Shown: positions 55,627-63,943 of the stretch, one piece after another
Layout of the letters: every line of letters starts with the position of its first letter
Numbering within the stretch: the first letter of the stretch is position 1
Source: Anoxynatronum buryatiense
GTDB taxonomy: Bacteria > Bacillota > Clostridia > Peptostreptococcales > Tindalliaceae
DNA: 64,000 nucleotides
Reading direction: 5' to 3'
Assembly: GCF_900182905.1 (NCBI RefSeq)
Contig: NZ_FXUF01000017.1
Span: 19,297 to 83,296 of the forward strand
The notes under the pieces: model-generated
Databases searched by the model: none
Told to the model about the DNA's origin: nothing
The model's input: only the letters and a program-made list of their open reading frames with translations
Program-made: the position numbers and the translations under genes

Positions 55627-57220
55627 CTTCATCACCCCTTTTAAGGCTCATGTGAATGCGCATTCCCTGGTGGGGACCGTCACTTTCGGCGGTGATCCGG
55701 CCGCCGTTGTCATCAATGATCTGTTTCACCACAAACATGCCCACCCCGTTGCCGAACTCCTTGGTGGTGTAAAAAGGCTCGAAAATATGGGGCAGGTTTT
55801 CCCGGCTCATGCCGCAGCCGTTATCCTGAAAAGTGAGTACGATTTCATGGCCCCTTTCCTGGGCCGTTATTTCAACGACAGCATCATCGGCGTTTCGCAG
55901 GGCCTCGTGACTGTTCAGCAGCAAGTTCAAGACAACCTGTTTAAACTGGGAGACATCAAAGGTTACGAACAGCTGCCTGTCCACCGACACCCGAATGCGC
56001 ATGTGATCCATGTGAAATTTTGCCAGCTTGATGGCGCTCATCAACTCATCATATAAGTTGATGGTGGCAATAACAGGTTTTTTGGGAGAGGCATACTCCA
56101 TAAATTCTTTCAGCAGGCGGTCAACCCGGTCAATTTCCTGGGGAATATCTTCAGAGGCGGCCAGCAGAAAGGCGCGGTTGTCGATTTTTTGGGGCATCTG
56201 ATTGGTATATATTTTAATGGAGGTCAGCGGATTTCGAATTTCATGAGCGATGGACGAAATGATTTTGTTCATGAACTGCAGCTTATCATAATGCCGAAGC
56301 TCATGCATCAGGGCTTTCTGTTCTTCGGTTTTGACGGCGATCATCCGTTTCAACTTGTTGTTGGCGCTTTTAATCATGGTCACCAAGGCAACCAGTGCGC
56401 CGATAATGCCCAGGGTATATTTCCAAAGAACTTCGTAATTGGAGGTGGCATTTTTAATGGGTGCACCAAACCATTTTCGATATAATGAATCATACATGCC
56501 GTTGTTTTGAATCTCCAGAATACCATCATTCAGCTTCTTCAGCAGCTCCGGGTTGCTTCGATGAACGGCGATGGCGTATTTCTGTTCGTTCATCGACCTG
56601 CCGACAATCTTCACAAGGTCGATGGCATTTTTTTCTTTGGATAAATAGTTGACAGTGAGGGTATTGCCGATTAAGGCATCCACCTCCCCGTCCAATAAAC
56701 CCTGAAGCGCTTCCCCCAGGGAATCATACTCAGCGATGATGACATTTTCAATTTCACTGATTTCCCGATAACTGATATCTTCTTTGTTCAGAGCGATGGT
56801 TTTTCCCTTCAAATCACTTTCATTTCGAACAGTGTTGTTTTGATCCAAGACAAAGATGGACTGAGAACTGGTGAGGAGTGATTCTGAAAACAAGAAAATG
56901 CTTTTCCGCTGTTCCGATTCCTTCATTCCCTGTATTAAATCAGCCTGGCCCTGATGCACCGACACATACGCATGCTCCCATTTCATGGGGATAAACTCAA
57001 ACTCCATTCCGGTGACAAGGCTGATGGCTTTCAGCAAATCCACATTAAAGCCTTTGAAATTCCCGTCGGCATCCACATATTCGTAGGGGGGGAAATCCCT
57101 GTCTCCCGCCACCCGGTATACTTCAGCGGCGGCATAAACGGGGGTGGAAAAAAGGGCACAGAGCAAAAAAGACAAACTGAGCAAACAGAACAAGCGCAGC
57201 CAATAGATTCGCTTTTTCAT
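55616..57220 (-). CDS. Sensor histidine kinase with periplasmic-binding-protein (SBP_bac_3) sensor domain
   Basis: A 534-residue membrane kinase. Signal peptide, then an amino-acid-binding-protein-like domain (about residues 30-255: RDFPPYEYVDADGNFKGFNVDLLKAI cut into its conserved parts; ADLIQGMKESEQRK; VDALIGNTL). One membrane segment lies near 270-290. HisKA has phospho-His in SSIAHEIRNPLTS at about 325, and the HATPase has N box NLLLNSHEAL, G1 DNGCGM, F box EPFYTTK and G2 GNGVGMF. Class 3 binding proteins bind polar amino acids, so an amino acid such as glutamate or histidine is the likely signal. Start at 57220 chosen for the signal peptide. Confidence 0.93.
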   Translation of the reverse strand: MKKRIYWLRLFCLLSLSFLLCALFSTPVYAAAEVYRVAGDRDFPPYEYVDADGNFKGFNVDLLKAISLVTGMEFEFIPMKWEHAYVSVHQGQADLIQGMKESEQRKSIFLFSESLLTSSQSIFVLDQNNTVRNESDLKGKTIALNKEDISYREISEIENVIIAEYDSLGEALQGLLDGEVDALIGNTLTVNYLSKEKNAIDLVKIVGRSMNEQKYAIAVHRSNPELLKKLNDGILEIQNNGMYDSLYRKWFGAPIKNATSNYEVLWKYTLGIIGALVALVTMIKSANNKLKRMIAVKTEEQKALMHELRHYDKLQFMNKIISSIAHEIRNPLTSIKIYTNQMPQKIDNRAFLLAASEDIPQEIDRVDRLLKEFMEYASPKKPVIATINLYDELMSAIKLAKFHMDHMRIRVSVDRQLFVTFDVSQFKQVVLNLLLNSHEALRNADDAVVEITAQERGHEIVLTFQDNGCGMSRENLPHIFEPFYTTKEFGNGVGMFVVKQIIDDNGGRITAESDGPHQGMRIHMSLKRGDEDEA

Positions 57221-57282
57221 AAGTACCACCATTTCATAAACATCACCATTCCATGAGCACCACCGTTAAAGGAAGATTTTTT

Positions 57283-57327
57283 AGTCGGTTCAGTCGGTTC
57301 AGTCGATTCGGCTGGTTCAGCTACTTC
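57283..57327 (-). repeat. 9-bp tandem repeats in the sensor kinase leader
   Basis: AGTCGGTTC twice, AGTCGATTC, GGCTGGTTC and AGCTACTTC follow one another without gaps. They lie 60-105 bp upstream of the sensor kinase start. Confidence 0.7.
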
Positions 57328-57675
57328 ATTATACCCCAATACCAGGTGATCGCGGTATACTCTCAGAAAAGGTCTTTTCACCGGCAGTGGTGATAAAAAA
57401 GAAAGTACCTTTAACGAATGATGATTGTGTGCTATAATATACGCGACAATGGCAAGCGTTTCAAAGGAACCGCTGTGTAAATATTTACAAGACCAACAGG
57501 AAACTCGCAAGAGCCGGGCAGGAAGACCCATGAGGTTCTTTTGCTGCCGGCAAATGGGATTTGAATCGGGCACACGCTGCAGGATGCCGCGCTTCACCGG
57601 CACAGGCAGCGTGTTTTCGTGTGAGTAGATGATCATCCTCACATGTCGTCAGATGATAACCATAACAGGATCAAG
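57328..57675. other. Intergenic stretch between divergent genes
   Basis: Contains a possible short coding frame without a good start and a G+C-rich inverted segment (GGCAGCGTG... near 57605 with CACGCTGC near 57571). No gene is supported. Confidence 0.4.
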
Positions 57676-57741
57676 ACAGTCTGACAACAGTATAACCACA
57701 GTCTGACAACGGCATGACAACAGCACGAAACATGTCATCAA
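57676..57741 (+). repeat. 22-bp tandem repeats upstream of the first ABC-F gene
   Basis: ACAGTCTGACAAC occurs at 57676-57688 and 57698-57710 at a 22-bp period, and a third, weaker unit begins at 57720. They lie 33 bp before the ABC-F start. Confidence 0.6.
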
Positions 57742-57773
57742 CAGTGAACCAGGGAAAAAGGAGAACAGCAATC

Positions 57774-59330
57774 ATGAGTTTGTTAACGGTTAAAAACCTG
57801 AGCCACGGCTTTGGCGACCGGGCCATCTTCGACGATGTGTCTTTCCGGCTGCTGAAGGGAGAGCACGTGGGCCTTATTGGTGCCAACGGCGAAGGCAAAT
57901 CCACCTTCATGAACATCATCACCGGCAAGCTGGAGCCAGACGCCGGCACGGTGGAGTGGTCCAAACGGGTGCGGGTGGGCTACCTGGACCAGCACACCGT
58001 GCTGGAAAAAGGCATGACCATTCGGGACGTACTGAAAAGTGCTTTCAAATACCTCTTTGATATGGAAGCAGAAATGAACAGCCTTTACGAAAAAATGGGA
58101 GACGTGGATGAAAACCAGCTGAACGCCATGCTGGAAGAAGTGGGCGTGATACAGGACATGCTGGACCACAACGACTTCTACATCATCGACGCCAAGGTGG
58201 AAGAAGTGGCCCGGGGCCTGGGGCTGACAGATATCGGGCTGGACAAAGAAGTCAACGACCTCAGCGGCGGCCAGCGCAGCAAAATTCTGCTGGCAAAACT
58301 CCTGCTGGAAAAACCGGAAATCCTGTTGCTGGACGAACCCACCAACTACCTGGACGAAACCCACATCGAGTGGTTGCGCCGGTACTTCCAGGCCTACGAA
58401 AACGCCTTTATCCTCATCACCCACGACATGCCCTTTCTCGACAGCGTGGTGAATGTGATTTATCACATGGAAAACCAGAAGCTTGATCGCTACACCGGCA
58501 CATACGAGAACTTTCTCCAGGTGTACGAAGTGAAAAAATCCCAGTTGGAATCCGCCTACAAGCGGCAGCAGCAGGAAATCGGCGAGCTGAAAGATTTCGT
58601 GGCTCGCAACAAAGCCCGGGTGGCCACCCGGAACATGGCCATGTCGCGGCAGAAAAAACTGGATAAAATGGATGTCATTGAACTGGCCAGGGAAAAACCC
58701 AAGCCAGAGTTCAATTTCAAAGTCGCCCGCACCTCCGGCAAGCTGATTTTTCAAACCCAGGAGCTGGTCATCGGCTACGATGAACCCCTTTCCCGTCCCC
58801 TGAACCTGAAAATGGAACGGGGCCAGAAAATCGCCCTGGTGGGAGCCAACGGCCTAGGCAAAACCACCCTGCTCCGCAGCCTGCTGGGAGAAATCACCCC
58901 CATTGAAGGCGTGGTGGAAGAAGGCGATTACCTGCACATCGGCTACTTTGAACAGGAGATTAAAGAAGAAAACCAGCGCACCTGCATCGAAGAAGTCTGG
59001 GAAGCCTTCCCCGCCCTGAACCAGGGAGAAGTGCGGGGCATCCTGGCCAAATGCGGCCTCACCACCAAGCACATTGAAAGCCAGGTGCGGGTGCTCAGCG
59101 GCGGCGAACAGGCAAAGGTGCGCCTGTGCAAGCTCATCAATAAAGAAACCAACCTGCTGGTGCTGGACGAACCCACCAACCATCTGGATGTGGACGCCAA
59201 AGAAGAGCTGAAAAGAGCCCTGAAAGCCTTCAAGGGAAGCATTCTTCTCATCAGCCACGAACCCGAGTTCTACCGGGAAGTGGTGACAGAAATCTGGAAC
59301 TGCGAAGACTGGACCACCAAAATCGTGTAA
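57774..59330 (+). CDS. ABC-F family ATPase, canonical
   Basis: A 518-residue ribosome-associated ATPase with two nucleotide-binding domains and no membrane part. Domain 1: GANGEGKST, LSGGQRSKI, LLLDEPTNYLD. The interdomain P-site linker is charged and helical (about residues 245-310). Domain 2: GANGLGKTT, LSGGEQAKV, LVLDEPTNHLD. All ATPase motifs are intact. ABC-F proteins act on the ribosomal E site to rescue stalled synthesis or give antibiotic resistance; the subtype is not clear. Start at 57774, after AAAAAGGAG. Followed after a repeat-filled 93-bp gap by a second ABC-F gene. Confidence 0.92.
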   Translation: MSLLTVKNLSHGFGDRAIFDDVSFRLLKGEHVGLIGANGEGKSTFMNIITGKLEPDAGTVEWSKRVRVGYLDQHTVLEKGMTIRDVLKSAFKYLFDMEAEMNSLYEKMGDVDENQLNAMLEEVGVIQDMLDHNDFYIIDAKVEEVARGLGLTDIGLDKEVNDLSGGQRSKILLAKLLLEKPEILLLDEPTNYLDETHIEWLRRYFQAYENAFILITHDMPFLDSVVNVIYHMENQKLDRYTGTYENFLQVYEVKKSQLESAYKRQQQEIGELKDFVARNKARVATRNMAMSRQKKLDKMDVIELAREKPKPEFNFKVARTSGKLIFQTQELVIGYDEPLSRPLNLKMERGQKIALVGANGLGKTTLLRSLLGEITPIEGVVEEGDYLHIGYFEQEIKEENQRTCIEEVWEAFPALNQGEVRGILAKCGLTTKHIESQVRVLSGGEQAKVRLCKLINKETNLLVLDEPTNHLDVDAKEELKRALKAFKGSILLISHEPEFYREVVTEIWNCEDWTTKIV

Positions 59331-59393
59331 ACATATCAACACCAGCGTCAATATATCAACACCTATCAACACTTGTGTCAACATATCAATGCG
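59331..59393 (+). repeat. Imperfect repeats between the two ABC-F genes
   Basis: ACATATCAACACC (59331), ATATATCAACACC (59351) and ACATATCAATGCG (59381) are repeated forms, with CTATCAACAC between the last two. They fill the gap up to the ribosome binding site of the second gene. Confidence 0.65.
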
Positions 59394-59423
59394 CGAGGAT
59401 CGAGAGAAGGGAACGAAGAAAAC

Positions 59424-61013
59424 GTGATTAATGTAACCAACCTGGCCGTCAGCTTTGGCGGACAAAAATTATTTGAAGATGTCAACCTCCGGTTTACCCC
59501 GGGCAACTGCTACGGCGTCATCGGTGCCAACGGAGCCGGCAAAAGCACCTTTCTGAGAGTGCTGGCAGGAGACGTGGAAGCCAACAAAGGAGAAGTACAC
59601 GTGGGCCCCAACCTGCGCATGTCAGTATTGAAGCAGGATCACTACCAGTATGACAGCGTGGAAGTCATGGAGACCGTCATCATGGGCAACGCCCGCCTTC
59701 ATGAAATCATGAAAGAAAAAGACGCCCTCTATGCCAAAGAAGACTTCAGTGATGAAGACGGCATGAAAGCCGCCGATCTGGAGGCAGAATTTGGAGAACT
59801 TAACGGTTGGGAAGCCGAAGCAGAAGCTTCTTCCCTTCTTCAGGGGCTGGGCATCGGTACTGGCCTGCACGGCCACCGCATGGCTGACCTGAAAGGCGCC
59901 CAAAAAGTGAAAGTACTCCTGGCCCAGGCCCTTTTCGGCCACCCGGATATTCTGGTGCTGGACGAGCCCACCAACCATCTGGATATTCAGTCCATCCACT
60001 GGCTGGAAGAATTTCTCATGAACTTCGACGGCATCGTCATCTTCGTCTCCCATGACCGGTACTTTCTCAATAAAACCTGCACCCACATGGTGGATGTAGA
60101 CTTTGGCAAAATTAAAATTTTCACCGGTAACTACGACTTCTGGTATGAGTCCAGCCAACTGGCCCTGCAAATGATGAAAGACCAGAACCGGAAAAAGGAA
60201 GAAAAAATCAAGCAGCTTCAGGAGTTCGTTGCCCGGTTCAGCGCCAACGCCTCCAAATCAAAACAGGCCACCTCCCGTAAAAAAGTGCTGGAAAAAATCA
60301 CCCTGGACGACATCCAACCCTCCACCCGCCGCTACCCCTTCGTGGGCTTCAAACCCCATCGGGAAGTGGGCAACGACATCCTCATGGTGGAAGGCCTGAG
60401 CAAAACCATCAACGGCGAAAAAGTGCTGGATAACGTCAGCTTCATGGTGGGCAAGGGCGACAAAATCGCCTTTGTGGGAGAGAATGAACTGGTGAACTCC
60501 ACCCTGATGAAAATCCTGGCAGGCGAAATGGAGCCAGACAGCGGCACTGTGAAATGGGGCATCACCATTACCACCGCTGCGCTTCCCAAAGACAACTCAT
60601 CCTATTTCAATGACGTGAAGCTGAACCTCATCGACTGGCTGCGCCAGTTTTCCGAAGAAAAATCAGAAATCTACATTCGGGGATACCTGGGGAAAATGCT
60701 CTTCTCTGGTGAAGATGCGCTGAAACAGGTGGACGTGCTTTCCGGCGGTGAGCGAGTGCGCTGCATGCTTTCCCGCATGCTGCTCACCGATGCCAACGTG
60801 CTGCTACTGGATCAACCCACCAACCACCTTGACCTTGAATCCATCACCGCCCTGAACAACGGCCTGCGAGACTACAGCAGCAACGTGCTGTTCACCTCCC
60901 ATGACCACCAGTTCATCCAGACCATCGCCAACCGCATCATCGAAATCACCCCCAACGGCGTACTGGACTACCGCAAAACCTACGACGAATATTTGGAAAC
61001 AAAAACTGCATAA
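59424..61013 (+). CDS. ABC-F family ATPase with one degenerate ATP site (YbiT/YkpA-like)
   Basis: A 529-residue soluble twin ATPase, probably ribosome-associated. Domain 1 has an intact Walker A (GANGAGKST) and Walker B (LVLDEPTNHLD), but its signature reads LKGAQK instead of LSGGQ. Domain 2 has an intact signature (LSGGERVRCML), but its Walker A is GENELVNST, lacking the Lys and glycines, and its catalytic Glu is Gln (LLLDQPTNHLD). Because sites form head to tail, one composite site keeps every motif and the other loses all three. Start GTG at 59424 after AGAAGGGA; no better ATG exists. Confidence 0.9.
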   Translation: MINVTNLAVSFGGQKLFEDVNLRFTPGNCYGVIGANGAGKSTFLRVLAGDVEANKGEVHVGPNLRMSVLKQDHYQYDSVEVMETVIMGNARLHEIMKEKDALYAKEDFSDEDGMKAADLEAEFGELNGWEAEAEASSLLQGLGIGTGLHGHRMADLKGAQKVKVLLAQALFGHPDILVLDEPTNHLDIQSIHWLEEFLMNFDGIVIFVSHDRYFLNKTCTHMVDVDFGKIKIFTGNYDFWYESSQLALQMMKDQNRKKEEKIKQLQEFVARFSANASKSKQATSRKKVLEKITLDDIQPSTRRYPFVGFKPHREVGNDILMVEGLSKTINGEKVLDNVSFMVGKGDKIAFVGENELVNSTLMKILAGEMEPDSGTVKWGITITTAALPKDNSSYFNDVKLNLIDWLRQFSEEKSEIYIRGYLGKMLFSGEDALKQVDVLSGGERVRCMLSRMLLTDANVLLLDQPTNHLDLESITALNNGLRDYSSNVLFTSHDHQFIQTIANRIIEITPNGVLDYRKTYDEYLETKTA

Positions 61014-61051
61014 AGCAATAAGAGGCTCAAAAAGCCCACAGCGATCAACAA

Positions 61052-61099
61052 GCACCCCTTCGCATCTGCCTTATTCAGGCAGCGTGAAGGGGTGTTTTT
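61052..61099 (+). terminator. Terminator after the ABC-F genes
   Basis: CACCCCTTC pairs with GAAGGGGTG, and an inner CTGCCT/AGGCAG stem surrounds the loop, followed by TTTTT. It ends the two-gene ABC-F unit. Confidence 0.85.
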
Positions 61100-61308
61100 G
61101 TGTGTGGCAAAACGGATGGGGTGAGAAGAACTTACAGAAAATCTCATAAGTTGGATAAAATTTTAGTAAAACACAGAATTTTACACCATATTTGCTGGAT
61201 TTGCAGGTATAACTAAGGCATAATAAAGACAGTGGTCGTATGGGCAAGAGATATATACCCGCTTTTAAGAGAGCTGGCTCAGCATGAGACAGGAGGGGGG
61301 CGTCATAC

Positions 61309-62033
61309 TTGATAACCGTTTTTCAAAAAAGTGCAGACGAACTATCAGTTTCCTTTCCTTACACACCTGAGAGGGTAAAGCACATCAAGAGAATCAGTGG
61401 AAGAAGATGGGATCCAAAAAGCAAGTGCTGGCTGGTGCCCAACACTTCGGGCAGTCAATCGCAGCTAAAGCATGAGTTTCAAGAAGAAGAAATTATTTGG
61501 GACTCCATGACACAGGAGAAAACAAAAGATGAAAAAGAACTTGCAGTTCAGCCAACCGATTCAAATAACGCATTGACGCATCAGGACTCAGAGTGGGTGA
61601 AGTGGTGCGGCTTAAAGTCGAAAACATTGACGCACAAAGAATGATGATTCATATTAAGCAAGGGAAGGGAAGAAATGATCGATATACGATCTTATCGGAG
61701 GTGGCATTAAAAGCGCTTAGAAAATATGCAGCAATGGAGAAGCCGACAGACTGGCTTTTTCCTGGAGGGAAAGAAAGCAGTTTTCTAACTGAAAGATCTG
61801 TGCAAAAAGTATTTAATAAAGCATGCCAGGAAGCGAAAATTAAAAAGAAGGCATCGGTCCATACGCTGAGACATTCTTTTGCAACGCACTTACTGGAAGG
61901 TGGAACAGATTTGCGGTACATACAGGAGTTGTTGGGACATAAGAGTTCTAAAACAACTGAAATATCCACGCATGTGAGCAATAAGAGCCTTAGAAAAATT
62001 CAGAGTCCGTTGGATAGGTTGTTGGAAGAATAA
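61309..62033 (+). pseudogene. Decayed IntI/Xer-like tyrosine recombinase
   Basis: Two out-of-frame parts of one recombinase. The first (61309-about 61580; TTG start after AGGAGGGG) has the N-terminal SFPYTPERVKHIKRISGRRWDP block found before the recombinase core in clostridial IntI-like enzymes. The second (about 61584-62033) has the catalytic Arg in GLRVGEVVRLK, the beta-hairpin Lys in KGRNDRY, HTLRHSFATHLL with HxxR, and LGHKS. The core-binding domain of about 120 residues between them is deleted and the frame is broken. The nucleophile position reads TTEISTHVS, Ser instead of the expected Tyr, so even the catalytic half is dead. Cassette-like genes follow. Confidence 0.8.
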
Positions 62034-62073
62034 AGAAAAGGGACTCTGCATTGTTACAGAAAGAAGTCGATAT

Positions 62074-62148
62074 TGCCGAACCAAGGTTCGCAAATACCTA
62101 CTGAAATGGGAGGTAAAGCGAACTGAGTGGCGGGAATAAGACGTTATC
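62074..62148 (+). repeat. attI/attC-like hairpin downstream of the recombinase remnant
   Basis: GTTCGC-AAA-TACCT (62086-62099) pairs with AGGTA-AA-GCGAAC (62111-62123); weaker pairing extends outwards to about 62074 and 62140. It ends in GACGTTATCTG (62140-62150), with the same ACGTTAT core as the minus-strand boundary at 11649-11658. Position directly after the recombinase fits an insertion site. The rest of the gap to 62373 is A+T-rich and holds no gene. Confidence 0.45.
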
Positions 62149-62373
62149 TGCAATCCTTAACATAATATTGGCTGGTAGCTAAATTGTTTATGGATGATGA
62201 GGTTAGTACGAATTAGAAGAATTATGTATTGAAGTTAAAAGAGTATTAAACTAAAGTGCAGGGTAATTGTACATCAAGCCTACGAAAATAGAAGAGTAGC
62301 GTCTTCAATTTTTGATTTTTTGGAATCATGACCACTAAATGGTTTAAATTTTTTAGTAATAGGAGAGTAGTTT

Positions 62374-62970
62374 ATGGAAAATAACGTTTTTGAACAGATG
62401 GCTAAAAGATATGATACAGAAGAAAGAATCAAATTAGCTAAAGTTATAGTTAAGGAAGTAAGACCAGAGTTAGGAAATAGTAAGTCGAAATCATTAATAG
62501 ATTATGGGAGTGGTACTGGTTTAATTAGTTTGGATTTATCAGATTTAGTTAATTCTATTTTGTTGGTAGACTCATCAAATCATATGTTGGATGTTGCTAA
62601 ATTTAAGATTTCTGACAAAGGAATTACAAACGCAAAAGTGCTTTATTCAGATTTTACCCAAGAAACCTCTGAACTTAAGGCAGATATAATTATAATGTCA
62701 TTAGTTCTTCTCCACATTCCGGATACTAAAAAGATTTTACAAGAGTTATTCAACATTTTAAATAATGATGGCAAGTTAATTATTATTGATTTTGACAAAA
62801 ACGATAAAATAAACCATCCGAAAGTGCATAATGGTTTTTCGCATGAAGAATTGAGAAGAAGGTTAACCGAAGTTGGTTTTAAATCGAATGAAATTAAGAC
62901 GTTCTATCATGGAAATCGAATTTTTATGAATCAAGATGCCTCAATGTTTATTTCTATTAGTATAAAGTGA
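62374..62970 (+). CDS. Class I SAM-dependent methyltransferase
   Basis: A 198-residue methyltransferase. Motif I is LIDYGSGTGLISLDL (SAM-binding glycines, residues about 42-56), motif II LLVDSSNHMLDVAK with an acidic residue for the ribose, motif IV ADIIIMSLVLLHIPD, and post-motif strand DGKLIIIDFDKN. The substrate is unknown. The gene is far more A+T-rich than the backbone, has AGGAGAG as ribosome binding site, and lies between two attC-like elements, like a single-gene cassette. Confidence 0.88.
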   Translation: MENNVFEQMAKRYDTEERIKLAKVIVKEVRPELGNSKSKSLIDYGSGTGLISLDLSDLVNSILLVDSSNHMLDVAKFKISDKGITNAKVLYSDFTQETSELKADIIIMSLVLLHIPDTKKILQELFNILNNDGKLIIIDFDKNDKINHPKVHNGFSHEELRRRLTEVGFKSNEIKTFYHGNRIFMNQDASMFISISIK

Positions 62971-63082
62971 TTACGAGTTAAGGTCATGTTAGGTTAGTCT
63001 AACAGAGGCGTTAGTCAATAGGTATTGTAGTTAGCTAGATACTGGTTTGTTGTTAAAGAGGGATCTTTAGTTGACGGACAGC

Positions 63083-63231
63083 AGATAACAATGTGTTTGC
63101 ATAAAGGTGCGTGAAGCACGCTTTTAGGAAAGGTCAGCGCACCACATCCCCTCACCGGGAACAAAGTTCCACCAGGACGTCCTATCTTTAGGGTCCGGTT
63201 CAGGGACGTCGCAAACACGGAAACGTTAGAC
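63083..63231 (+). repeat. attC-like site downstream of the methyltransferase gene
   Basis: A 149-bp element opening with AGATAACAATGTGTTTGC and closing with GCAAACACGGAAACGTTAGAC. GTGTTTGC (63093-63100) and GCAAACAC (63211-63218) are perfectly complementary, the outer AAC and GTT also pair, and the unpaired bases between differ in length, as in attC. GTTAGAC fits the attC R-box rule GTTRRRY exactly. The interior holds further hairpins (GTGCGTGAAGCACGC; GGACGTCC). It lies between two A+T-rich genes on the same strand and is the best such site in the window. Confidence 0.65.
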
Positions 63232-63295
63232 AACATATTCGACAACGCTCTACAGAAATCTTCGCCATCCATGGCTCAGAAGAAAGGAGAAAAAT

Positions 63296-63943
63296 ATGGC
63301 AAGCGCAGAACATATCGAAATATTGCAAAGTGGTGTTAAAAACTGGAATTCATGGCGTGAAAAGAATCCAGGATTAAAGCCAAGCCTTAGAGACGTTAAT
63401 TTTACAGATAAATTCCCAAATCACAATGAAATATATAATCTTCCAAATATTGAAGATTGTGACTTCTCAAATACTGATCTTCATGGAGTATCTCTACGTA
63501 ACGGATTCTATACAAGATGTAATTTTGATGGATCAAGTATTAATTTTGCAGATTTAGTTGATGCATATTTTGACTCTTGTACATTTAATGATGTGACAAT
63601 GCGAGTAACAAAAATTGGATCTGCATCATTTCATAATTGTACATTTATCGATTCTGATTTATCATATTGTTCTGCACAAGATACTTCTTTTTCAGGATCA
63701 AAATTTCAGAATTCTAAACTTGAGCATATTAGCTTTATAAACAATGATTTCTCAGATTCTAAAATTCAAGATTGCTTTGTATACGGGATTTCAACTTGGG
63801 ATTTAAGTCTCGAAAATTCTGAACAGAAAGATTTAATTATCACATGTGAAGATCAACCTCGGATAACAGTTGATAATATTGAATTGGCACAATTCCTTTA
63901 TTTAATAATTAACTCAACTTTCCCACCAACTTTTGACGGATAA
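63296..63943 (+). CDS. Pentapeptide-repeat protein, probably truncated version
   Basis: A 215-residue protein. Residues about 60-165 are tandem A(D/N)LxX-type repeats (CDFSNTDLHGVSLRNGFY, then CNFDGSSINFADLVDAYF, and so on), which form a right-handed quadrilateral helix. The tail (DLIITCEDQPRITVDNIELAQFLYLIINS) resembles the joint to a C-terminal domain seen in longer relatives, but it stops six residues later (FPPTFDG). The additional domain is missing and the protein may be a truncated cassette version. Strong GAAAGGAG ribosome binding site. Confidence 0.82.
   Translation: MASAEHIEILQSGVKNWNSWREKNPGLKPSLRDVNFTDKFPNHNEIYNLPNIEDCDFSNTDLHGVSLRNGFYTRCNFDGSSINFADLVDAYFDSCTFNDVTMRVTKIGSASFHNCTFIDSDLSYCSAQDTSFSGSKFQNSKLEHISFINNDFSDSKIQDCFVYGISTWDLSLENSEQKDLIITCEDQPRITVDNIELAQFLYLIINSTFPPTFDG

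Noticed and set aside
57425..57628. 67-residue frame upstream of the ABC-F genes, with a Cys pair
   Set aside because: No good ribosome binding site and no homology pattern that I recognise; left out as unsupported.
57217..57642. Minus-strand frame with EPTEPT repeats upstream of the sensor kinase
   Set aside because: The Pro/Thr/Glu repeat is only a translation of the 9-bp leader repeat; there is no ribosome binding site and no domain.
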